This document shows, piece after piece, positions 52,432-60,381 of a stretch of 64,000 bases of DNA. Location: NCBI RefSeq assembly GCF_003182255.1, contig NZ_QGTQ01000006.1, forward strand, positions 176,440-240,439. The letters are read 5' to 3'. A model generated the notes under the pieces. The model did not search any database. It saw nothing but the letters and a program-made list of their open reading frames with translations, and was not told where the DNA came from. The translations under genes and the position numbers were made by a program. Each line of letters opens with the position of its first letter. Position 1 is the stretch's first letter. The stretch comes from Paenibacillus cellulosilyticus. Its GTDB lineage: Bacteria; Bacillota; Bacilli; Paenibacillales; Paenibacillaceae.

Positions 52432-53979
52432 TTATTTCCCCGTATACTCAAACCAATCAAAGTCTGCAACATTGCCACTCTCATGTCCATTGCTGCTCGC
52501 ATACATGCCTAGACAAGCCCCTACAAACCCACCAGCAATGTCCGTACTGAGGATTCGGCCGTCAACGTTCTCTGCAAGCGGAACATATTCATTTGCCCGC
52601 ACTCCGTAGTAGAAGGAATAGTCTTGTCCATGCGCATCGATCGTCAGATACAGCTTGCCCGCTTCAACCGCTTGCTCGGCCAGCACTTCGTCCTTACTAT
52701 CTGAGCATTTGGTCAAACGCAGTACCTTCACCCCGTCAGCTAACAATACCTCATATCGAAAATGGAACCGGCTGCTCTGCAGCAAAACAACTCCCGCCGA
52801 TTCATGGTCGTCCTGCGGTGAGAACTCCATCACCGTGCGTGCATTAAAGTGAATATGCTGCTGACGTCTGCCGACGAAGCTTGGCTGTGCATGGTCCTTG
52901 AGTGACTGCGGACGCAGCTTCAAGCGAAGATGCCCCGGACGCTCTTCGAGACTCATGAACGGCTCTCTCGGTGTACGAAGGAACAACCATTGCATACCTA
53001 GCTCCGGCATCTCGAAATTATCGCATGCCGGTGGCTGCACCCAACGCTTCTCCTGCAGGTTCGGCCGTGCCTCTTCCATCTCGACAATGGATTTACCAGG
53101 CTTGACGACTGGCCAGCCTTCCTCCCACGTGAAGGGAACAAGGAACGTCTCGCGGCCAAGGTTACGATAGTAGCCCCCGTATGGACGTGAAGCAAGCAGC
53201 ACCATCCACCATTCTCCATTTTGCGTTTCTACAATATCCGAGTGTCCAACATTGACGATTGGATACTCGTTCCCCAAGTGACGATGCGTCAGAACGGGAT
53301 TTTTCCTATACCCTTCATAAGGCCCTGTAATATGCTCGCTCCGTGCCACCGAGATTGCATGATCCGGTCCAGTGCCACCCTCAGATATTAACAAATAATA
53401 GTAGCCATTGATCTTATATGTATGAGGTCCTTCCGGCCATACTGCATCACGTAGAGCGCCGCGCCACAACGAATGCTGCTCACCAACCAGCTTCATTGTG
53501 CTTAGATCCAGCTCCTGCAGCCAAATCTCCCAATTTCCGAAGTACTTCGCTCCTTCGGGAGCAGGTCGCGTACCCGTATAGTAAGCTTTGCCATTATCAT
53601 CGAAGAACAAGGAAGGGTCGATCCCTTCCGACTCCAGCCAATAGGGATCGGACCATGGACCAGCAGGATCGGTGGCGGTTACGATGAAATTACCCTTTTT
53701 CCCAACAATCGTATTGATCACATAGAATATGCCCTCATGATAACGAATCGTGGGCGCAAACACCCCTTCTGATGGTTTGACACCATCCAAATCCAGCTGC
53801 GATGGACGATCAAGCACATGGCCGATTTGATTCCAGTTCACTAGATCCTTACTGTGGAAAATGGGAATTCCAGGGAAATATTCAAATGTAGACGTAACCA
53901 AATAATAGTCATCGCCGACTCTGCACATCGACGGATCTGGATAAAAGCCAGGTAAAATCGGATTGCTGAATGTTGTCAT
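52432..53979 (-). CDS. Glycoside hydrolase family 43 (beta-xylosidase-like)
   Basis: ATG 53979 is chosen (GAGAGAGTGA upstream), giving 515 residues. The GH43 triad is visible: Asp in GFYPDPSMCRVGDDYYL, Asp in EGIDPSLFFDDNGKAY, and Glu in WPEGPHTYKINGYY. The N-terminal 320 residues form the five-bladed propeller, and the rest (about 330-515, PGHLRLKLRPQS, FNARTVMEFSPQDDHESAGV) is the GH43 C-terminal beta-sandwich. It likely releases xylose or arabinose from oligosaccharides inside the cell, since no signal peptide exists. No sugar transporter is adjacent. Confidence 0.93.
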   Translation of the reverse strand: MTTFSNPILPGFYPDPSMCRVGDDYYLVTSTFEYFPGIPIFHSKDLVNWNQIGHVLDRPSQLDLDGVKPSEGVFAPTIRYHEGIFYVINTIVGKKGNFIVTATDPAGPWSDPYWLESEGIDPSLFFDDNGKAYYTGTRPAPEGAKYFGNWEIWLQELDLSTMKLVGEQHSLWRGALRDAVWPEGPHTYKINGYYYLLISEGGTGPDHAISVARSEHITGPYEGYRKNPVLTHRHLGNEYPIVNVGHSDIVETQNGEWWMVLLASRPYGGYYRNLGRETFLVPFTWEEGWPVVKPGKSIVEMEEARPNLQEKRWVQPPACDNFEMPELGMQWLFLRTPREPFMSLEERPGHLRLKLRPQSLKDHAQPSFVGRRQQHIHFNARTVMEFSPQDDHESAGVVLLQSSRFHFRYEVLLADGVKVLRLTKCSDSKDEVLAEQAVEAGKLYLTIDAHGQDYSFYYGVRANEYVPLAENVDGRILSTDIAGGFVGACLGMYASSNGHESGNVADFDWFEYTGK

Positions 53980-54048
53980 ACCAATCACTCTCTCTGCAAT
54001 AGATTTATCCCTTCCATGATAGGCGCTGCCAATGGCAGCAACAACCTG

Positions 54049-55041
54049 TCAAACTCCAGTTGTTGCACCAGTAATTATAGATGATGTAGAAGGTATTAAG
54101 AGTACTTTCCCCTGCCGACCTTGTGATTCGGCTGCTTCGATCGCCCTAGCGAAATCCGATAAACAATAGCGCTCCCCAGCCTGCTGAATGATCAGATGTT
54201 TCTTCATTACCAGCTTGAACAGGGAATCGAACGTTCCGTGCCACTGGGAATGCGAAGCTCCTTCCAACCATTGTCTAAGCCAATAAGGCCTTACGCTAAT
54301 ACGCGGATACAGCTCATGGACCTTCAACCAATTGATCGGAGTACCGGACAATAGACCAATGCTTAGTACACTTCCTTGGGAGCGAATACAAGCAATAAGC
54401 TCTTCGCCATCCTGCCCGCCTATGCTGTCAATGCCCGCTGTTGCTCCCATTCCGTTCGTTAGTTCCATCACGCTATCCGTCACTGAGACCTGCGATGAAT
54501 CAATGACAGCCGAAGCACCTAGTGAATACAAGTCTTCCGTATGCCTGCTGCTGCGCACAATTGCAATAAGCTTGTACCCGATGATGCGAGACAACTGAGC
54601 GAAAATACGGCCGATAGCCGACCCGCAAGCATTAACGATGAGCACATCTCCTGAACGAAGCTTTAGCTCATCTGTACAAATAAGCCAGGCCGTCATCGGA
54701 TTAATGTACATTTGACTCGCAGTATCATCATCAATCTCATCAGGAACCGGAACAACATAATGCGCTTTTGTCGTCACATATGTCTGCCACCGACCTAATA
54801 GAGACAGGTACATCGATGAACCAACCTTTTCGACAATGCCAACACCTTCATAGCCAGGAATCGCAGGCAGTTGAATACGATGCTTATAAGCTCCACGTAT
54901 CGGGATCAGATCAGAAGGATTGATTGGACTTGCAATCATGCGGACCAGCACGTCGTCCTGCTCAAGTGGTGGAGCAATGCGATCTACCATCTTAATGGCT
55001 TCTCGTGGATCGCCAAACTTGTCATAACGTAATGCAGCCAA
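54049..55041 (-). CDS. Zinc-independent MDR-family oxidoreductase (quinone/enoyl reductase-like)
   Basis: The 330-residue protein shows the MDR pattern: MIASPINPSDLIPIRGAYKH, PAIPGYEGVGIVEKVG, and VLIVNACGSAIGRIFAQLSR (nucleotide-binding). The catalytic-zinc cysteine and histidine are missing (N-P-S-D in the quinone oxidoreductase/enoyl reductase style). It should transfer hydride from NADPH to a quinone or an enoyl thioester. Neighbours (CWC protein upstream at 33 bases, GH43 downstream) give no functional clue. The substrate is unknown. Confidence 0.88.
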   Translation of the reverse strand: MAALRYDKFGDPREAIKMVDRIAPPLEQDDVLVRMIASPINPSDLIPIRGAYKHRIQLPAIPGYEGVGIVEKVGSSMYLSLLGRWQTYVTTKAHYVVPVPDEIDDDTASQMYINPMTAWLICTDELKLRSGDVLIVNACGSAIGRIFAQLSRIIGYKLIAIVRSSRHTEDLYSLGASAVIDSSQVSVTDSVMELTNGMGATAGIDSIGGQDGEELIACIRSQGSVLSIGLLSGTPINWLKVHELYPRISVRPYWLRQWLEGASHSQWHGTFDSLFKLVMKKHLIIQQAGERYCLSDFARAIEAAESQGRQGKVLLIPSTSSIITGATTGV

Positions 55042-55074
55042 TGGATGAATAGGTTCCCTCTCCTTGCTATTGAG

Positions 55075-55287
55075 TCAATCCAGTACGATGCCGTTCTTTT
55101 TGAACTTATCTAAGCACACCTTGCAAATACACGATACATCAATCTGATCCGCCGGCACGAGCTTGAATATCTCTTGAGGGAAAAACTCATTCCCGCACCA
55201 GCAAGTCCCGTTCGCATTCCCACCTACATTCCCGCAACGATTATCATTGTTGCAGATGGGGCACTTCTTTGCCGTTTCATCGGTCAT
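55075..55287 (-). CDS. Cysteine-rich CWC-family protein
   Basis: This 70-residue protein has CPICNNDNRCG, then GTCWCGNEFFP and a later CICKVCLDKF, the CxxC ... CWC ... CxC pattern of the CWC family. It is probably a small metal-binding protein. It shares its strand with the MDR gene downstream at 33 bases and probably forms an operon with it. No function is known. Confidence 0.88.
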   Translation of the reverse strand: MTDETAKKCPICNNDNRCGNVGGNANGTCWCGNEFFPQEIFKLVPADQIDVSCICKVCLDKFKKNGIVLD

Positions 55288-55424
55288 ACAACACCAGCTC
55301 TCTCATTTCCATAAAATCTTGCAATTACTTCGCGTTTCCATCATAACTATTCCTACTATCAGTCTATCGGGCTGCATATGTTCTTTCAAGTTTTTCCCTT
55401 GTGCCAAGCCCTTCGAGAATGGTA

Positions 55425-55484
55425 TTTACAGATTCGAGACGAACCAGTATGATAAGGTAACAACTTGTACACAAGTATACTTGT
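55425..55484 (+). promoter_or_regulatory. gnd promoter with overlapping GntR-type operators
   Basis: TTTACA (55425-55430), 17 bases and TATGAT (55448-55453) form a promoter. Just downstream are two overlapping palindromes, ACTTGT-AC-ACAAGT (55463-55476) and ACAAGT-AT-ACTTGT (55471-55484), with the half-site ACTTGT. The same TTGT-N2-ACAAGTATAC core recurs before gntP. I infer GntR repression relieved by gluconate. Confidence 0.8.
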
Positions 55485-55506
55485 AGACTTAATAGAGGTG
55501 AAGATG

Positions 55507-56406
55507 ATGAAACTAGGCATGATAGGTCTTGGCAAAATGGGTTATAATCTCGTCCAAAATATGCTTCAACACAATCATCAGGTTGTTGTTAACGATGTGA
55601 ATCCTGAGCCCGGCATGAAATTGGTTGAGGAAGGCGCAGAGTTTGCTGCTTCGATTGAAGAAGTCGTTGCGAAGCTCTCTTCGCCTCGGATCGTGTGGAT
55701 TATGGTTCCGGCAGGACAAATTGTGGATCAAGTCATTGATAAGCTCATTCCAATGCTGGAACAAGGCGATATCGTCATCGACGGCGGGAATTCACACTAT
55801 AAACAATCACTGGCCCGTGCAGAGAAGCTTGATGGTCACGGTATCCATTTCTTCGACATCGGTACATCCGGCGGAACGAATGGTGCGGCTAATGGCGGCT
55901 GCTTCATGATTGGCGGCGACAAAGAAACGTTCGCGATCATCGAGCCTATTTTCCAAAACATTGCCGTCGATCGTGGTTATCTGTATGCAGGCAAGAACGG
56001 CAGCGGCCATTACCTGAAGATGGTTCACAACGGCATCGAGTATGGCATGATGCAATCGATCGCTGAAGGCTTCGAGCTTCTGTCGAAGAGTGAGTTTGAC
56101 TTCAACTATGAGGAAGTTGCACGCGTATGGTCCAACGGTTCCGTTATTCGCAGCTGGCTGATGGAGCTTACAGAGAATGCATTCTCCAAGGACCCTAACC
56201 TGGACGGCATTCGCGGCGTAATGAAGAGCTCCGGCGAAGGCAAATGGACCGTCGAAACCGCACTGGATCTCGAAGTGAGCACACCGATTATTGCACTCTC
56301 ACTGCTGATGAGATACCGTTCCCTCGAAACCGATACGTTCCACGGCAAAGTTGTAGCAGCGCTGCGCAACGAATTTGGTGGTCACGCGGTTGAACGCATT
56401 AACTAA
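55507..56406 (+). CDS. gnd: 6-phosphogluconate dehydrogenase (decarboxylating), short form
   Basis: Of two adjacent ATGs I prefer 55507 for its spacing to AGAGGTG, giving 299 residues, the length of the NAD-type YqeC-like enzymes rather than the 470-residue classic form. The N-terminal LGMIGLGKMGYNLVQNM is the dinucleotide motif; DIGTSGGTNGAANGGCFMIG and the catalytic-lysine segment GSGHYLKMVHNGIEYGMMQS follow. It oxidises 6-phosphogluconate to ribulose 5-phosphate and CO2. It heads the gluconate gene set and has its own promoter and operator. Confidence 0.93.
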   Translation: MKLGMIGLGKMGYNLVQNMLQHNHQVVVNDVNPEPGMKLVEEGAEFAASIEEVVAKLSSPRIVWIMVPAGQIVDQVIDKLIPMLEQGDIVIDGGNSHYKQSLARAEKLDGHGIHFFDIGTSGGTNGAANGGCFMIGGDKETFAIIEPIFQNIAVDRGYLYAGKNGSGHYLKMVHNGIEYGMMQSIAEGFELLSKSEFDFNYEEVARVWSNGSVIRSWLMELTENAFSKDPNLDGIRGVMKSSGEGKWTVETALDLEVSTPIIALSLLMRYRSLETDTFHGKVVAALRNEFGGHAVERIN

Positions 56407-56517
56407 CAAACATCCGTACTCCGCATAGTATCAGTCAGCGAATTTATGTTAAAATCGATAAATACATATCGTTTTTAACCGTTCGAATATTGATTGATAT
56501 AGGAGAGTTGACTTAAT

Positions 56518-57189
56518 ATGCATTATCCAACAGCTTGGCTGCAGGGCTCTTCCCTCGGGGAATCGATTGCTTGCGAATTAAGGCTGCAAATTATCAACGG
56601 TACGATCAAGCAAGGTGAGAAACTATCGGAGAACCGAATTGCTGCCGATTTCAATACAAGCCGATCTCCCGTTCGGGAAGCGCTCAAGACTTTGTCCAAT
56701 GAAGGACTCATCCGTTTGGAACGTATGGGTGCTGTTGTTCTGGGTCTTAGCATTCAAGATTTACAGGAGCTGTACGATGTCCGCTACTTGATCGAGAGCT
56801 TCGCTCAGCAGCGCCTGGCTATTGGGGATCACGATGCGCTTCTCGCGAACCTGAAGCAAATCATTGATAAAATGGAGCTAGCACTTAAGTACAATGACGC
56901 CATCGAGTTCTCGCATCTGGATTTCCGCTTTCATGAATCAATGATTGTGGAGGCGAAACATTCACGTATTCTCCATCTATGGCGAAGCATCCGTCACATC
57001 GTGCTGACCGTTATGCTCATTACGACCGATGTTGTTTTCGCCAAAGGCGAGGAGAATATGAGCCGAGTGATTGATAAGCACCGTGGCATCATACAAGCAT
57101 TAGAGTCTAAAGATGTTCATGTCATTCAGAAAGTTGTGCAAGATTACTTTGCAGATTCCAACATTACGCTGCACAGCAGCATATCGTAA
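56518..57189 (+). CDS. gntR: GntR/FadR-family repressor of the gluconate genes
   Basis: The 223-residue protein has a GntR winged helix (IKQGEKLSENRIAADFNTSR, SPVREALKTLSNEGLIRLER) and an FCD-type all-helical effector domain (ELYDVRYLIESFAQQRLA, EFSHLDFRFHESMIVEAK, then IDKHRGIIQALESKDV). Neighbouring gnd, gntP and gntK make gluconate or 6-phosphogluconate the likely inducer. AGGAGAG precedes the ATG at 10 bases. It is separated from gnd by 111 bases with no clear terminator, so read-through is possible. It is predicted to bind the ACTTGT-type operators before gnd and gntP. Confidence 0.9.
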   Translation: MHYPTAWLQGSSLGESIACELRLQIINGTIKQGEKLSENRIAADFNTSRSPVREALKTLSNEGLIRLERMGAVVLGLSIQDLQELYDVRYLIESFAQQRLAIGDHDALLANLKQIIDKMELALKYNDAIEFSHLDFRFHESMIVEAKHSRILHLWRSIRHIVLTVMLITTDVVFAKGEENMSRVIDKHRGIIQALESKDVHVIQKVVQDYFADSNITLHSSIS

Positions 57190-57224
57190 TCGTCTATTCG
57201 TATTTGACAATTGGTGCGAATGTT

Positions 57225-57268
57225 AAACGCTTGTGAAAGCGTTTCGTTCGTGTTGTCGACAAGTATAC
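57225..57268 (+). promoter_or_regulatory. cre-like palindrome and GntR operator before gntP
   Basis: AAACGCTT-GTGA-AAGCGTTT (57225-57244) is a palindrome containing much of a catabolite-responsive element (TGAAAGCG). Next to it TTGT-CG-ACAAGTATAC (57253-57268) matches the gnd operator core. A TATACA that could be a -10 overlaps the operator; TTGACA at 57204 is too far for it, so the exact promoter is unsettled. Confidence 0.65.
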
Positions 57269-57355
57269 AATAAAGAAATGCTTGATTTTGTTGAAAGCGT
57301 TCTATGTTGGGAATGCTAACGAAAATGGATTTGGTTAACAACAGGAGGTCACTTC

Positions 57356-58717
57356 ATGGACACGATTTTTGGTTTCAGTCACAATGTCACATTGTTGATA
57401 TGGGCATTGGTTGCCATTGTTTTTCTAGTTGTATTGATCGCGAAGTTCAAATGGAATCCGTTTGTCACGCTGCTCATCTCCTCCCTGCTCTTAGGATTCC
57501 TTGCTGGCATGAAGCCTGACGACGTCATAAAGTCCATAACCGGTGGATTAGGCGGCACATTAGGAACGATAGCCATCGTTATCGGTCTTGGTACAATGCT
57601 TGGCAAAATGATGGCGGAATCCGGCGGTGCCGAACGAATTGCTACAACCTTGGTCGATCGATTCGGTGAAAAACGCGTTCACTGGGCAATGATGATCGTT
57701 GGTTTCATTGTTGGTATCCCGGTGTTTTTCGAAGTAGGCGTTATTCTGCTTATTCCGATTGTGTTTATCGTTGCTCGTAAAACAAAAATGTCGCTGCTGC
57801 AGATCGGTATCCCCGTTCTGGCCGGACTTTCGACGGTTCATGGACTTGTTCCTCCGCATCCGGCACCAATGATCGCAATCGATGCTTATCAAGCGGATCT
57901 TGGCAAGACGATTCTATATTCCATCATCATTGGTCTCCCTACTGCCATTATCGCGGGACCTTTGTTTGGCAAGTTCATCGGCCGCAGAATTCAGGTTGAA
58001 CCACCTGCCAATTTGGCAGAACAGTTCACGACCAAGGAAAACAGCAATCTCCCAGGCTTCGGCATTACGTTGTTTACCATTTTGCTTCCTGTTATTTTGA
58101 TGTTGATCGGCTCGATCGCCAACATTGCTGATCCAGATGCAACAAGCCAGTTTACGGTATTCTGTGAGTTTATCGGTAATGAGATCATCGCACTGCTTAT
58201 TGCGGTTGTGTTCGCCTTCTTCTCCTTGGGCTTCTCAAGAGGTTTCTCTAAGGAAGATGTTTCGAAATTTACAAGCGAGTGCTTGGCGCCTACGGCTACA
58301 ATCATCTTAATCATTGGTGCAGGCGGCGCGTTCAAGCAAGTCCTGATTAACAGCGGCGTAGGCGCTGCTATTGCTGATATTGCTACGCAGGCTAACGTTA
58401 ATATTATTTTGTTCGCATGGTTTGTCGCGGCATTGATCCGTGTCGCTACAGGTTCGGCTACGGTTGCTATGACAACGGCAGCGGGCATCGTTGCACCGGT
58501 GCTTGGCCAAAACCCAGATACGAACGTAGAGCTCGTTGTACTGGCAACCGGTGCAGGCTCCCTCGTCCTTTCACACGTGAATGATGCAGGCTTCTGGATG
58601 GTGAAAGAATTCTTCAACATGACCGTCCCTCAGACGTTGAAATCGTGGACAGTGATGGAGACGCTGCTATCGGTTGTAGGATTGGTATTGATTCTTCTGC
58701 TTAGTACGGTAGTATAG
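57356..58717 (+). CDS. gntP: Gluconate permease (GntP family)
   Basis: This 453-residue membrane protein has about 12-14 hydrophobic segments. GGLGGTLGTIAIVIGLGTML and AGLSTVHGLVPPHPAPMIAI are the conserved GntP-family segments; the C-terminal FAWFVAALIRVATGSATVAM and HVNDAGFWMVKEFFNM are equally typical. It is a proton-coupled gluconate importer. AACAGGAGG precedes ATG. gntK begins 43 bases downstream, so the two form an operon controlled at the upstream palindromes. Confidence 0.95.
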   Translation: MDTIFGFSHNVTLLIWALVAIVFLVVLIAKFKWNPFVTLLISSLLLGFLAGMKPDDVIKSITGGLGGTLGTIAIVIGLGTMLGKMMAESGGAERIATTLVDRFGEKRVHWAMMIVGFIVGIPVFFEVGVILLIPIVFIVARKTKMSLLQIGIPVLAGLSTVHGLVPPHPAPMIAIDAYQADLGKTILYSIIIGLPTAIIAGPLFGKFIGRRIQVEPPANLAEQFTTKENSNLPGFGITLFTILLPVILMLIGSIANIADPDATSQFTVFCEFIGNEIIALLIAVVFAFFSLGFSRGFSKEDVSKFTSECLAPTATIILIIGAGGAFKQVLINSGVGAAIADIATQANVNIILFAWFVAALIRVATGSATVAMTTAAGIVAPVLGQNPDTNVELVVLATGAGSLVLSHVNDAGFWMVKEFFNMTVPQTLKSWTVMETLLSVVGLVLILLLSTVV

Positions 58718-58760
58718 GGAGAGGATTACGGCAACTTTTTCAAGAAAGAAGGTTCATCCA

Positions 58761-60305
58761 TTGAGTCAGCCTTACTATATGATTGGCGTTGATATCGGAA
58801 CAACTAGCACCAAAGCAGTTATGTTCGAAGAAAACGGGAAGGTTGTAACCAAGGCGGACGAGGGTTATCCCTTGTTCACACCTTCTTCGTCTGTAGCAGA
58901 GCAAGACCCTGACCAGATTTTCAGCGCAGTCGTTCATACGTTGAAAATGATCATGGCACAAAGCGGCGCGCAGCCTGAACAAGTGATGTTCGTCTCATTC
59001 AGTTCGGCCATGCACAGTGTCATTGTTGTCGATGAAGATGGCAAGCCGCTGACGCGCTGCATCACATGGGGAGACAATCGAAGCGCAGCTTGGACGGAGC
59101 GCTTGAAGAATGAATGCAATGGGCATGAGATCTATCGACGTACCGGTACACCGATTCACCCCATGTCTCCCCTGTCTAAGCTCATGTGGCTTCGCCAAGA
59201 TCAAACGGACTTATTCGAGAAAGCATACAAATTCATTTCGATCAAGGAATATGTATTCGCCAAGCTGTTTGGCGAGTATGTCATCGACCATTCCATTGCT
59301 TCCGCGACCGGGATGATGAATCTCGAGAAGTTGGATTGGGATGAAGAAGCATTAGCACTTGCTGGTGTTTCGAGTGAGAAGTTGTCCAAGCTTGTACCTA
59401 CAACACATACACTGAGTGGGATGTCTGCTGTATATGCGGAAGAAATGGGACTCGATCCATCCACCCCATTCGTTGTTGGCGCCAGCGATGGCGTGCTCTC
59501 CAACCTTGGAGTAAATGCGATCAAGCCGGGCGTTGTTGCGGCGACAATCGGGACGAGCGGTGCCATTCGTACGGTTGTTAACAAACCAGTTACCGATCCG
59601 AAGGGCAGATTTTTCTGCTACGCACTGACCGAGAATCTATGGGTCATCGGCGGGCCCGTCAACAATGGCGGCATGCTGCTGCGCTGGGCAAGAGATGAGT
59701 TCGCTGCATCGGAAGTAGAGACGGCTAAACGATTAGGCATGGATTCTTACGATCTTATCATGCAGATCGTTGAGAAAGTCGGACCTGGGGCAGACGGACT
59801 GCTCTTCCACCCTTACTTGACGGGTGAACGCGCACCACTATGGAATCCGAACGCAAGAGGATCGTTTTTCGGGTTGAACATGCATCACAAGAAGGAACAT
59901 ATGATTCGCGCGGTTCTAGAAGGCGTTATTTTCAATCTGTACACCGTATTGCTTGCAATGGAGGAGCAGATCGGACGACCGACAAGAATCCACGCAACTG
60001 GCGGCTTCGCTCGCTCGCATTTATGGCGGCAGATTATGTCCGATATTTTCGACCAAGAGGTCGTTGTACCGGAAAGCTTCGAAAGCTCGTGCCTCGGCGC
60101 TGTCGTCCTTGGCCTTAACGCCATCGGCAAAGCGGACTCGCTCGACATTGTAGCGGACATGGTCGGCTCCCAGCACCAGCATCAACCGATCAAGGAGCAC
60201 GCTGATATTTATCACCAGCTGCTGCCGATCTATATTCAAATCCCTCGCAAGCTCGAGGCTGAACATGAGGCGATCGCGAAGTTTCAAGAGCGTGTAGTAA
60301 AATAG
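58761..60305 (+). CDS. gntK: Gluconokinase (FGGY family)
   Basis: The 514-residue kinase starts at TTG behind AGAAGG. YYMIGVDIGTTSTKAVMFEE is the first ATP-binding segment of FGGY kinases; ITWGDNRSAAWTERLK, DGLLFHPYLTGERAPLWNPN and the closing ATGGFARSHLWRQIMSDIF with SSCLGAVVLGLN follow. It phosphorylates imported gluconate to 6-phosphogluconate, the substrate of the Gnd encoded at 55507. With GntP it forms an operon ended by a strong terminator. Confidence 0.94.
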   Translation: MSQPYYMIGVDIGTTSTKAVMFEENGKVVTKADEGYPLFTPSSSVAEQDPDQIFSAVVHTLKMIMAQSGAQPEQVMFVSFSSAMHSVIVVDEDGKPLTRCITWGDNRSAAWTERLKNECNGHEIYRRTGTPIHPMSPLSKLMWLRQDQTDLFEKAYKFISIKEYVFAKLFGEYVIDHSIASATGMMNLEKLDWDEEALALAGVSSEKLSKLVPTTHTLSGMSAVYAEEMGLDPSTPFVVGASDGVLSNLGVNAIKPGVVAATIGTSGAIRTVVNKPVTDPKGRFFCYALTENLWVIGGPVNNGGMLLRWARDEFAASEVETAKRLGMDSYDLIMQIVEKVGPGADGLLFHPYLTGERAPLWNPNARGSFFGLNMHHKKEHMIRAVLEGVIFNLYTVLLAMEEQIGRPTRIHATGGFARSHLWRQIMSDIFDQEVVVPESFESSCLGAVVLGLNAIGKADSLDIVADMVGSQHQHQPIKEHADIYHQLLPIYIQIPRKLEAEHEAIAKFQERVVK

Positions 60306-60320
60306 TGATAATTAGAAAGC

Positions 60321-60357
60321 AAAGAGCAGTCCATCCTATAAGGGTGGACTGCTCTTT
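60321..60357 (+). terminator. Terminator of the gntP-gntK operon
   Basis: AAAGAGCAGTCCA and TGGACTGCTCTTT pair perfectly around 11 bases. The symmetric A and T runs could also serve the converging SLH gene. Confidence 0.95.
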
Positions 60358-60381
60358 GCTATTTATAACGTTTTGCCGTAG

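Noticed and set aside
57204..57226. TTGACA at 57204 with TGTTAA as gntP promoter
   Set aside because: The spacer is only 11 bases. No correctly spaced -10 matches this -35, so I left the promoter undefined.
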